This document shows positions 57,028 to 64,000 of a DNA stretch of 64,000 nucleotides, one piece after another. The notes beneath the pieces were generated by a model that searched no databases, had not been told where the DNA came from, and was given only the letters and a program-made list of their open reading frames with translations. The position numbers and the translations under genes are program-made. Position 1 is the stretch's first letter. Each line of letters opens with the position of its first letter. Source of the stretch: Oryzicola mucosus (GTDB taxonomy: Bacteria; Pseudomonadota; Alphaproteobacteria; Rhizobiales; Rhizobiaceae); assembly GCF_014534685.1 (NCBI RefSeq), contig NZ_JACVVX010000006.1:62001-126000 (forward strand), read 5' to 3'.

Positions 57028-58080
57028 ATGACACCACGCCTCACCGCCGCCGCAACCGCCCTTTTTGCGTTTTCCTGCTTTCCCGGCCTTGCCGCCGAAC
57101 CGGACTACTACGACAACAGGTCCGACGCCGCATCGCTGATCAAGTCGCTCTACAACGCCATAGACCGCAAGGAATATGCCCGCGCCTGGGATTATTATGG
57201 CGAGGAGAAGCCGGCCAAGGATTTCCAGACGTTTCAGGACGGCTATGCCAAGACCGAGAGCGTCGACGTCCTGACCGGCGCCGTCAGCAGCGAAGGCGCG
57301 GCGGGCAGCATCTATTACAACGTGCCGGTGGCGATCCGCGCCAATGACAGCGATGGCAGCGACAAGGTCTTTGCCGGCTGCTACGTGGTCCGCCAGGTCA
57401 ATGGATCCATCCAGGAACCGCCGTTCCAGCCGATGCTGATCGACAAGGGCACACTGAAGGCCGCCGACGGGAATTTGGCAGATGCGCTGCCTGCGCAATG
57501 CGGCGAGGCCCCACCGCCAGAAACCGATGCCGTTCTGCAAAAGGTCAATGCCTGGTTTTCCGCAACATATGCCGGACCGTGCAAGGAAAACGATGGGCCG
57601 GGTGGCCGCTCGGAAGAGCAGACCGGACCGGAAGCCCACAAGATTTCCTACCACAAGGAAGGCGACGATGCCTCCGAGCCGGCCAGTGAAGCGCGGCTGT
57701 TCCGCTTCTTTTGCATGATGGGCGCCTATAACGAGACGCATATCTACTACCTCTGGGACGAGGTGAACGACCTGCGGCAGCTGGAATTCGCAAGTCCCGA
57801 ACTCGACATTCAGTATGCCGACCCCGATACCAACGAAAAGGTCGAGAGCGTCAAGATCATCGGCTACCAGGCTGACAGCGAATTGGTCAATTCTGACTAT
57901 GACGAGCAGACCATGACCATCACTTCGAACGGCAAATGGCGCGGCGTTGGCGACGCCTCCGATTCCGGAACCTGGCTGTTCCGCAATGGCGAGTTCACCC
58001 TCGTCAAATATGACGTCGATGCGTCCTATGACGGCGAGATCAACCCCGAAACGGTTCTGGACTACTACTCCGCGCCCTGA
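57028..58080 (+). CDS. DUF1176 domain-containing exported protein
   Basis: Protein of 350 residues with a signal peptide cleaved near GLAA. The first half (35-160) carries DYYDNRSDAASLIKSLYNAIDRKEYARAWDYYGEE and looks like a separate small domain. The second half matches the DUF1176 style (ARLFRFFCMMGAYNETHIYYLWDE...LRQLEFASPELDIQY and the C-terminal WRGVGDASDSGTWLFRNGEFTLVKYDVD). Function is unknown. The start lies behind GGAGAGGAG. Its stop directly abuts the stop of the convergent hydrolase gene. Confidence 0.87.
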   Translation: MTPRLTAAATALFAFSCFPGLAAEPDYYDNRSDAASLIKSLYNAIDRKEYARAWDYYGEEKPAKDFQTFQDGYAKTESVDVLTGAVSSEGAAGSIYYNVPVAIRANDSDGSDKVFAGCYVVRQVNGSIQEPPFQPMLIDKGTLKAADGNLADALPAQCGEAPPPETDAVLQKVNAWFSATYAGPCKENDGPGGRSEEQTGPEAHKISYHKEGDDASEPASEARLFRFFCMMGAYNETHIYYLWDEVNDLRQLEFASPELDIQYADPDTNEKVESVKIIGYQADSELVNSDYDEQTMTITSNGKWRGVGDASDSGTWLFRNGEFTLVKYDVDASYDGEINPETVLDYYSAP

Positions 58081-58983
58081 CTATCGGGCCGACAGCATCC
58101 AGTTCAGGGTCTCCCGCCAGTCGACCATGCGGATCGGCGTGCCGTGGGTTCCGGTTTCGAAACGCACGAACCGCGCGGGATAGCCGGGCGCTTTCTTCAG
58201 AATCGAGCGGAAGAAGGCTTCCTGTTTGTCGGCGGGAAAGACCGTATCCTTGCTGCCCTGCCCGAAAAAGACCGGCGTGCGGGCCTTGAAGGCCGGCGAA
58301 TTGAGAAAACGGTCATCCCACAGCGAGCCGAGCAAAAGGTAGCCCGAGACGGTCGAGGCCATCGCCGGGTCGCCCGCCAGCGCCCAGCACAATGCGCCGC
58401 CCATCGAGCCGCAGGCGACGAAGATCTGAGCGGAGGGGGACTGCGCCTTATAGTGGCTGATCAAGGCAGCGATCTGGGCAGCGCCTTTTTCACCGAAGTC
58501 CGGGAAATCGGGCGACAGGTAGAGACCGCCATTGTCGGCCATCAGGTTCTTGATGCGGTTGAAGTTGCCGCCGAAGGTGAAATCGTCCACCCCCTGCCGG
58601 CGGCTGCCGCCTTGCCCATGCAGGTAGAGCGTGATGACCGACGCGCCTTGGGTGCGTCCAACCGCGACATGACGGATGTCGCCGACAGGGGATTTGAGCA
58701 CCAGTTCCTTTTGGACGCCGCGTACACGCGTTGAGACATATTTGCCCTGCGCGCGCCGCTCCGGCACCTCGTCGCGGGCGTTGATGTCGCGCATCTCGTG
58801 GTAGTCGACGACTTTATATGCCTCGCCTTCAGACGCAATGATGCCGGGATAGGCGAAGAGTTCGTCCTTGTAGGGTTTGAGGGTGGTGGCGTGGGCTGGC
58901 AACGCCAAGGCCATGGCAAGTAAGAAGCAGATCGATTTGGCTGCTCTCGCCCCCCTCTGTCCTGCCGGACATCGCCCTCTCAA
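58081..58983 (-). CDS. Secreted alpha/beta-hydrolase-like protein
   Basis: Protein of about 300 residues with a hydrophobic signal-like segment (ICFLLAMALALPAHA). The body has an alpha/beta hydrolase look: VITLYLHGQGGSRRQG (oxyanion-side HG), a nucleophile elbow in VACGSMGGAL, a possible acid in GQGSKDTVFP and a His in ETGTHGTP. The N-terminus is uncertain: the only starts giving a full signal peptide lie inside a 43-bp repeat element (TTG at 58983, encoding LRGRCPAGQRG), while the ATG at 58914 leaves too short a leader. Neither has a Shine-Dalgarno. The enzyme class is not assignable. Confidence 0.7.
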   Translation of the reverse strand: MRGRCPAGQRGARAAKSICFLLAMALALPAHATTLKPYKDELFAYPGIIASEGEAYKVVDYHEMRDINARDEVPERRAQGKYVSTRVRGVQKELVLKSPVGDIRHVAVGRTQGASVITLYLHGQGGSRRQGVDDFTFGGNFNRIKNLMADNGGLYLSPDFPDFGEKGAAQIAALISHYKAQSPSAQIFVACGSMGGALCWALAGDPAMASTVSGYLLLGSLWDDRFLNSPAFKARTPVFFGQGSKDTVFPADKQEAFFRSILKKAPGYPARFVRFETGTHGTPIRMVDWRETLNWMLSAR

Positions 58984-58993
58984 GGGGGGAGAT
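58951..58993 (+). repeat. 43-bp palindromic repeat element, copy A
   Basis: GC-rich unit containing the small palindrome TGTCC-TGCC-GGACA and a CCCTCTCAAGGGGGGAG half-hairpin. It recurs in inverted orientation 66 bp away with 41 of 43 matches. The unit resembles an intergenic repeat family I recall from Mesorhizobium and related genomes. This copy overlaps the 5' end of the hydrolase reading frame. Confidence 0.8.
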
Positions 58994-59059
58994 TGGATGT
59001 CATCTTCGTTTTCGCCAACCTCCAACGGAGCAGAAGCCGCGAGAGCAGCCGAACTGCTG

Positions 59060-59102
59060 ATCTCCCGCCTTGAGGGGGCGATGTCCGGCAGGACAGAGGG
59101 GG
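59060..59102 (-). repeat. 43-bp palindromic repeat element, copy B (inverted)
   Basis: Reverse complement of copy A apart from two mismatches. An 11-bp flank (GGCTGCTCTCG at 58939-58949) is also repeated inverted at 59040-59050. Together the two units can fold into a long cruciform or transcript hairpin between the hydrolase gene and the 3' end of the molybdenum-cofactor operon, where it may also terminate or stabilise transcripts. Confidence 0.8.
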
Positions 59103-59144
59103 ATGTTCTCAGGTAGCGGATCAGACCAGAAAGCAAAACAACCC

Positions 59145-60752
59145 TCAATCCTGCAGCACACCACCGGCGCCAGCGAGCGCTTCGGGCGTATCGACATCGA
59201 TGAAGGCACCCTCGCCCAACTCGACATCGATGACCTCGACATCATGCGCCTCTACCAGATGACGCGCGCCGGTGTCTCCCTGAAGCTGCCGGACGCCCTC
59301 GAAAAGCGCGCGCGGCAGGATGACGGGATTGCCGCGTTTGCCGAAATGGCTGGCGCGCACAACAGCCATGCCGCCGCTGCGTTCGAAGGTCTCGATCAGG
59401 CGATCGAGGTCGGCCGAGGTGATGCGCGGCATATCGCCAAGCACGACCAAGGCACCTGAGGCCGTGGCCGGCACGGCGGCAATGCCAGCCTTGAGCGATG
59501 TGGACAGGCCTTCGGCGAAATCCGGATTGTCGGCGATATCGAGCGTCAAACCCGAGAGCGCCTGCCGGATTCGCTCGCCCTGGTGGCCCGTAACGACCGA
59601 GAGGCCGGTCGCGCGCGAGCCTGCGGCCTGTTCCGCAAGCCGCCGCACCAGCGGTTCGCCGTCGAACAGCGCCATCAGCTTGTTCGGCCCGCCCATGCGG
59701 CTCGAACGGCCAGCTGCGAGCAGTATCGCGTGAACCTTTGGCTTGCCGGCTTTGCGCGCCTCGCGCGGCTGCGGGCGTGTCGGTATTTCCATCAGAAGCC
59801 CGCCGACTCCCATGCCGGCAATGTCGCGGGGCGTGACCTCCAGACCGGCTATCAGGCGATCCAGCACCCAATCGAAACCATTTTCCTTGGGGCTGCGCGC
59901 GCAGCCCGGTGCGCCGATCACCGGCACTGAGCCGAGCCGGCCCAGCACGAGAAGGTTGCCAGGGTCCACAGGCATGCCGGCATAAAGCACTTCGCCCCCG
60001 GCCGCGCGGATCGCCGCGGGCACGACATCGTCGAAATCGGCCATGGCTGATGCCCCAAACAGCACCGCCATATCGACCTGCGGGGCGAGACTGTCAAGCG
60101 CCGCCGCCAGCGCCCGCGGCTCATGCGACGCGCGCTGCTCGGACAGGATGGTGCTCCCTGAGCGGGCAAGACGCGCGCGTGTAGCCTCGACGGTCTTGTC
60201 CAGCACGCTGTCCTTGACGCTCGGCAGCACAGTCTGGATCATGCCGACACGCTTGGGCGCAAAGGTATGAACCGCGAATGCCGGTGCAGACCGGCACAGC
60301 TCCGTCACCTGTTCGATGACCGTAGACGCTACCGCGAAGGGGATAATCTTGACGGTGGCCACCATCTGGCCGGCGTCGACACGGGCAAAGGCCGGAAGCG
60401 TCGCCAGCGTGACGGCGGGATCGATCGCATTGACCGCATCGACCAGCGCTGCGCTGACGGTGAACACCCCCGCCCCCGCCGCATGCAGATTGACACGGCC
60501 GGTCGACGCGGGCCGGGCTTTGACTCCCCTGATATCAAGCGCCTGGACGACCGCTTCGGCAGCGGCATTTTCCTCAAGATCACCGGGTTCCAGCATGGCG
60601 GCCACCACGGTTTGCACGCCTGCTTCTATCAGCGCCTTGATGTCATCTGCATCCAGGCGTTTCGCTTTGGGCAAGCGACGGCCGACCAAAGCAACCGAGT
60701 GCGCCAACAGAGCGCCTTCGGCCTGATCGACCGGCACCGCACCGAATCTCAT
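59145..60752 (-). CDS. Molybdopterin-binding / MocA-type nucleotidyltransferase fusion protein
   Basis: Two-domain protein of 535 residues. Residues 1-335 form a MoeA/MogA-like molybdopterin-binding module (VDAGQMVATVKIIPFAV, VDMAVLFGASAMADFDDVVPAAI, GEVLYAGMPVDPGNLLVLG). Residues 340-535 form an NTP-transferase domain with the P-loop-like LLAAGRSSRMGGPNKLM and the metal site VLGDMPRI, as in MocA, which makes molybdopterin cytosine dinucleotide. It probably finishes the MCD cofactor for a xanthine-dehydrogenase or CO-dehydrogenase type hydroxylase. Its ATG overlaps the stop of the upstream xdhC gene by 4 bp. Confidence 0.87.
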   Translation of the reverse strand: MRFGAVPVDQAEGALLAHSVALVGRRLPKAKRLDADDIKALIEAGVQTVVAAMLEPGDLEENAAAEAVVQALDIRGVKARPASTGRVNLHAAGAGVFTVSAALVDAVNAIDPAVTLATLPAFARVDAGQMVATVKIIPFAVASTVIEQVTELCRSAPAFAVHTFAPKRVGMIQTVLPSVKDSVLDKTVEATRARLARSGSTILSEQRASHEPRALAAALDSLAPQVDMAVLFGASAMADFDDVVPAAIRAAGGEVLYAGMPVDPGNLLVLGRLGSVPVIGAPGCARSPKENGFDWVLDRLIAGLEVTPRDIAGMGVGGLLMEIPTRPQPREARKAGKPKVHAILLAAGRSSRMGGPNKLMALFDGEPLVRRLAEQAAGSRATGLSVVTGHQGERIRQALSGLTLDIADNPDFAEGLSTSLKAGIAAVPATASGALVVLGDMPRITSADLDRLIETFERSGGMAVVRASHFGKRGNPVILPRALFEGVRQLQGDTGARHLVEAHDVEVIDVELGEGAFIDVDTPEALAGAGGVLQD

Positions 60753-61459
60753 GCAGTTTTTTCCTTGACCTTGGCGGCGTTGCCGCGGGCGCGAAACGCC
60801 GCGATGACTTGCGCAAGCACGGCGACCGCTATCTCAGCAGGATTGGCCGCGCCAATATCGAGCCCGATGGGGGCAGCGATACGGTCAAGTTGGTCGGCTG
60901 TCGCGCCTAGGCTTTTCAGACGCTCGAGGCGGGCGGCATGCGTCTTGCGGCTGCCGAGCGCGCCGACGTAAAAGCAACCCGCATCCAGCGCCGCCTTCAA
61001 GGCGAAATCGTCGATCTTGGGGTCGTGGGTAACGGCTGCGACAGCAGTGTAAGCATCGAGCGGTCGCTCGGCGAAGACCTCTTCCGGCCAGCGCGGATCG
61101 AGCGGCACGTCGGGAAAGCGGTCCTCCGCGGCGAAAGCGGTTCGCGGATCGACGATTTCCACCGGATAGCCGGCAACCCGCGCCATGGGCGCCAAGGCCT
61201 GGCTGATATGGACGGCGCCCAACAGCATCAGGCGGGGCTGGGGGAGGTGTGCATTGATGAAAAAGGACCTGTCCTCAGCCTCCGTCAGGCCGGAATTGCC
61301 GGTGCGAAAAGCCCTGGCCACCACCTCGCCGAGGGCACCGCTTACCATCTCCCCCTCGCGGATCAGACGGCCCGCGCCATCACTGAGATCGGTGACGAGG
61401 ACCGCGGCGCGGCGGGCGCGCCGTTCACCGTTGAGCTGTTCGAGCAAATGCGGGTCCAT
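60749..61459 (-). CDS. XdhC/CoxI family protein, C-terminal Rossmann part
   Basis: Protein of 236 residues corresponding to the C-terminal XdhC domain. A short helical start (DPHLLEQLNGERRARRAAVLVTDLSDGAG) leads to the nucleotide-binding-like core PRLMLLGAVHISQALAPMARVAGYPVEIVDPR and the conserved GCFYVGALGSRKTHAARLERL and IGLDIGAANPAEIAVAVLAQVIA. XdhC proteins bind Moco and support its sulfuration and insertion into xanthine-dehydrogenase-like enzymes. Together with the preceding gene it makes up what is one polypeptide in many bacteria. The start is 2 bp after the upstream stop. Confidence 0.88.
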   Translation of the reverse strand: MDPHLLEQLNGERRARRAAVLVTDLSDGAGRLIREGEMVSGALGEVVARAFRTGNSGLTEAEDRSFFINAHLPQPRLMLLGAVHISQALAPMARVAGYPVEIVDPRTAFAAEDRFPDVPLDPRWPEEVFAERPLDAYTAVAAVTHDPKIDDFALKAALDAGCFYVGALGSRKTHAARLERLKSLGATADQLDRIAAPIGLDIGAANPAEIAVAVLAQVIAAFRARGNAAKVKEKTA

Positions 61460-61461
61460 GG

Positions 61462-61800
61462 TCAGCCCAGCCGCTCGACATAAACCCGGATGCGGCCACC
61501 GCAGGAGAGGCCGACCCGCCATGCGGTCTCGTCGGCGACACCGAACTCCAGCATGCGCGGGTGTCCTGTTTCGATAACCTCGCCGGCCTCGGAGATAACA
61601 GCGCCCTCCACGCAGCCGCCCGACACCGAGCCGTGGAAGTTGCCCTCGGCATCGATGACGAGGTGGCTGCCCGTCGGGCGTGGGGCCGAGCCCCACGTCT
61701 CGACGACCGTTGCGATCGCGACCGGCTTGCCGTCTTGACGCCAGCGCTCGGCGATCAGCAGCGGGTCGCGGGCTTCATCGAGATGCGTGGCTTCCTGCAT
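61462..61800 (-). CDS. XdhC/CoxI family protein, N-terminal part
   Basis: Protein of 112 residues equal to the XdhC_CoxI N-terminal domain. It has VAIATVVETWGSAPRPTGSHLVIDAEGNFHGSVSGGCVEGAVISEA and the Cys-containing end GLSCGGRIRVYVERLG; the Cys in SGGC and SCGG are the family's conserved pair. The ATG follows a perfect GGAGGAAGCG. Its stop and the next start (TGACCATG) are in different frames, so the two halves of XdhC are separate products here. It lies 15 bp after the VWA gene. Confidence 0.9.
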   Translation of the reverse strand: MQEATHLDEARDPLLIAERWRQDGKPVAIATVVETWGSAPRPTGSHLVIDAEGNFHGSVSGGCVEGAVISEAGEVIETGHPRMLEFGVADETAWRVGLSCGGRIRVYVERLG

Positions 61801-61815
61801 CGCTTCCTCCAAAAA

Positions 61816-63069
61816 TCATGCCGCCTGGGCGTTTTGCCGCCCGAGCCAGTGCCTGACATCCATATGGCCGCCCCGTCGGTCGTCGCCAAGGGCCGCGCAG
61901 AGATCGGCCAGCGCGTTGAGGTTGTGTATGGGCCGGAATTCATCGACATGCGGCAGCATGGCACGAACGCCGCGCGCGCGCGCCTCAAAACCGTCGAAGC
62001 GCAGCAGAGGGTTCATCCAGATCAACCGGCGGCAGGATTTGCGCAGCCGTTCCATTTCCTCGCCAAGGCCAGCTACATCGTCGCGTTCGAGCCCATCGGT
62101 GATAAGCAGGACAATGGCGCCCTGCCCCAGAACACGGCGCGACCAAAGCCGGTTGAACTCGTGCAGCGTGTCGCCGATGCGCGTGCCGCCGGACCAGTCG
62201 CGGACGGCTGCGGAGCACTCCGCCAGCGCCTCGTCGGGGTCCTTGCGGCGCATCTGGCGGGTCAGGTTTGTGAGTTGCGTGCCGAAGACGAAGGCGTGCA
62301 CGCGCCGGCGCTTTTCCGTCATCGCATGCAGGAAATGCAGAAAGATGCGCGTGTACTGGCTCATCGAGCCGGAAATGTCGGCCAGCACCACCAGCGGCGG
62401 ATGCACCTGTCGCGGCGAGCGGAATTTCGGCAGCACGAGGTCTCCGCCGGTGCGCGCAGCAGAGCGCATCATGGCGCGCGCATCGATTTTGGCGCCGCGC
62501 GGATCGGGCCGGAAGCGGCGCGTCCGCACCAGATCGAACGGCAGGCGCAGGGCGGCGATCTCGCGCCGGGCGGCGGCCAGTTCGACGGCGTCCATCTGGG
62601 CGAAGTCCTTGCCCCTCAGCACCTCGTTGCCGGACACGGTGAACCGGGCATCGACCTCGATCTCGGGGATTTCCTTTGGCGGCTGGTTCTTCCGAAGCCC
62701 CTCGAACAGCGCCTGGCTGACCCGATTTTCCGCTGGGCGCGGCTTCTGCTTCTCGCGATGATCGGGAGCGATGGGTGAAAACATCGCCAGCATCTTCTCG
62801 ACCAGTTCGCGCGACCGCCAGAACAGGCGGAATGCCTCGTCGAACACCGCATGATCCTCATGGCGATTGACCAGCACGGCGTGCAGCGTCCAGTAGAAAT
62901 CCTCGCGGTCACCGATACCGGCGGCAAGGACCGCCTCGATGGCATCCTTGACCGATGCCGGACCGACCCGCATGCCCGCTTTGCGCAAGGTGCGCGCGAA
63001 ATAGACGATGTTCTCGGCGAGACGGCCTTCGATCCTGGCTGTTTCTGGCTGGGAAGGCGAAGCGGTCAT
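61816..63069 (-). CDS. VWA domain-containing CoxE-like protein
   Basis: Protein of 417 residues of the CoxE family. The N-terminal helical region (20-130) is followed by a von Willebrand A domain whose MIDAS motif DISGSMS is at 231-237, with SGGTRIGDTLHEFN and LLITDGLERDD completing the metal site. CoxE works with the MoxR-type AAA ATPase CoxD in maturing the Mo-Cu or Mo hydroxylase active site. It starts 2 bp after the moxR-type gene stop, showing a paired, coupled expression. Confidence 0.92.
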   Translation of the reverse strand: MTASPSQPETARIEGRLAENIVYFARTLRKAGMRVGPASVKDAIEAVLAAGIGDREDFYWTLHAVLVNRHEDHAVFDEAFRLFWRSRELVEKMLAMFSPIAPDHREKQKPRPAENRVSQALFEGLRKNQPPKEIPEIEVDARFTVSGNEVLRGKDFAQMDAVELAAARREIAALRLPFDLVRTRRFRPDPRGAKIDARAMMRSAARTGGDLVLPKFRSPRQVHPPLVVLADISGSMSQYTRIFLHFLHAMTEKRRRVHAFVFGTQLTNLTRQMRRKDPDEALAECSAAVRDWSGGTRIGDTLHEFNRLWSRRVLGQGAIVLLITDGLERDDVAGLGEEMERLRKSCRRLIWMNPLLRFDGFEARARGVRAMLPHVDEFRPIHNLNALADLCAALGDDRRGGHMDVRHWLGRQNAQAA

Positions 63070-63071
63070 AT

Positions 63072-63995
63072 CTACTCCGCCGCCGACAGTTCCGCCTTCA
63101 CCTCGTTGAGGATGCGGCGGCCCTCGCCCTTGTCGATGCGAGCGATATCGTCCTGGTATTTCAGCAGCACGCCGATGGTGTCGGAGATCGTCTCGGGGTC
63201 GAGCGCGATCTTGTCGAGTTCGGTGAGCGCACCAGCCCAGTCAATGGTTTCAGCCACGCCGGGTACCTTGAAGAGATCGATCTGGCGCAGTTTCTGGACG
63301 AAGCGCACGACCTCCTCCGACAGCTTCGATGCCGCATCGGGCACCTTGCGGCGAACGATTTCCAGTTCGCGTTCGGCCGTGGGGTAGTCGACCCAGTGAT
63401 ACAGGCAGCGGCGCTTGAGTGCGTCGTGGATCTCGCGCGTTCGGTTGGTGGTGATGATGACGATAGGCGGCTCTTCCGCCTTGATGGTACCGAGTTCGGG
63501 CACCGTGACCTGATAGTCGGACAGGATTTCGAGCAGGAAGGCCTCGAAGGCCTCGTCGGTGCGATCCAATTCGTCGATGAGGAAGACGGGCGCTGCACCC
63601 GCCTTGCCCGTCAAGGCTTCGAGAACGGGGCGGCGGATAAGATATTTTTCGGAAAAGACGTTCTTTTCCATACCTTGGCGGTCGACCGCGCCCGATGCTT
63701 CCTCCATACGGATTTCGATCATCTGCGCCGCATAGTTCCATTCATAGACGGCGGAGGAGACGTCGAGGCCTTCATAGCACTGCAGGCGGATCAGGCGACG
63801 GCCGAGCGCGGACGCCAGAACCTTGGCGATCTCGGTCTTGCCGACACCAGCCTCGCCCTCAAGGAAGAGCGGGCGGTTCATGCGCAGGCTGAGGAATAGC
63901 ACCGTCGCCAGTGCCCGGTCGGCGACATAATCGGCGCCGGTCAGCACTGCCAGCGTCTCGTCGATGGATTGCGGTGCAGGAAGCGGCTCGGTCAT
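63072..63995 (-). CDS. MoxR-family AAA+ ATPase (CoxD-like)
   Basis: AAA+ chaperone of 307 residues. The Walker A motif is GEAGVGKT (47-54) and Walker B is VFLIDELDR (about 137-145). Sensor 1 is IITTNRTREI, and an arginine-finger region ALKRRCLYHWVDYP is present. The C-terminal lid domain (EEVVRFVQKLRQIDLFKVPGVAETIDWAGAL) is of the MoxR APE-like type. It leads a run of five minus-strand genes for molybdenum hydroxylase maturation. Any earlier genes of the operon would lie beyond the right edge. Confidence 0.92.
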   Translation of the reverse strand: MTEPLPAPQSIDETLAVLTGADYVADRALATVLFLSLRMNRPLFLEGEAGVGKTEIAKVLASALGRRLIRLQCYEGLDVSSAVYEWNYAAQMIEIRMEEASGAVDRQGMEKNVFSEKYLIRRPVLEALTGKAGAAPVFLIDELDRTDEAFEAFLLEILSDYQVTVPELGTIKAEEPPIVIITTNRTREIHDALKRRCLYHWVDYPTAERELEIVRRKVPDAASKLSEEVVRFVQKLRQIDLFKVPGVAETIDWAGALTELDKIALDPETISDTIGVLLKYQDDIARIDKGEGRRILNEVKAELSAAE

Positions 63996-64000
63996 GTCTT

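Noticed and set aside
58951-59102. Insertion sequence or MITE with target-site duplication
   Set aside because: No transposase and no clear direct duplication flanks the pair. The units look like palindromic intergenic repeats instead.
61561-62778. A 405-codon plus-strand frame
   Set aside because: Antisense to the XdhC and CoxE-like genes, with no recognisable domain.

Overview
The window is a gene-dense chromosomal segment from an alphaproteobacterium of the order Hyphomicrobiales (Rhizobiales), most like the Phyllobacteriaceae (Mesorhizobium-like). The basis is gene content and order (SPOR protein-argS-dgt, erpA-xthA-exoR, popZ-valS, pcm-tolC, plsX-fabH-ihfA-merR, aroQ-accB-accC-aat-DUF2155-NDUFA12), a BcsN-type cellulose operon, high GC, and a GC-rich palindromic repeat of a kind I recall from Mesorhizobium intergenic regions. 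No IS element, prophage or CRISPR array is visible.

Layout. 1-9.2 kb: a partial SPOR-domain protein, arginyl-tRNA synthetase, a dNTPase, an Fe-S insertion protein, exonuclease III, the periplasmic regulator ExoR and a FadL-type porin. 9.5-15.8 kb: ValS, the polar organizer PopZ, TolC and an isoaspartyl methyltransferase-like protein. 15.8-18.2 kb: tRNA-Cys, tRNA-Asn and tRNA-Pro with small membrane proteins and a MerR regulator. 18.3-27.9 kb: IHF-alpha, FabH, PlsX, YceD, a cytochrome bc1 chaperone, a BamE/OmlA lipoprotein, the proton-pumping pyrophosphatase, an MFS carrier, NusB and RibH.

28.0-40.4 kb is the most distinctive part: a 1,054-residue autotransporter with a regular array of beta-helix rungs, followed by a cellulose operon (bcsN, bcsA, bcsB, bcsZ and a TPR protein) whose last four genes overlap at stop/start. 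No BcsC-type outer-membrane barrel is present. 40.5-50.1 kb is housekeeping: aminotransferase, M48 protease, DsbA, AroQ, acetyl-CoA carboxylase AccBC, Aat, complex I accessory subunit, PanB and PanC. 50.1-58.1 kb holds GNAT, GatB, a CBS protein, a PAS-GGDEF cyclase, a GH25 lysozyme lipoprotein, an aldo/keto reductase and small proteins.

58.1-64 kb: a secreted hydrolase whose start region contains one arm of an inverted pair of 43-bp repeats, then a tightly packed minus-strand operon for molybdenum-hydroxylase maturation (moxR-type ATPase, CoxE-type VWA protein, XdhC split over two genes, and a MoeA-like/MocA fusion). The hydroxylase itself is not in the window. Common threads are surface polysaccharide control (ExoR, BcsA with PilZ, a GGDEF protein) and envelope maintenance. 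Most of the content is ordinary core genome. The observations most worth checking are the alternating autotransporter rungs, the atypical PilZ arginine motif, and the repeat element at the hydrolase start.
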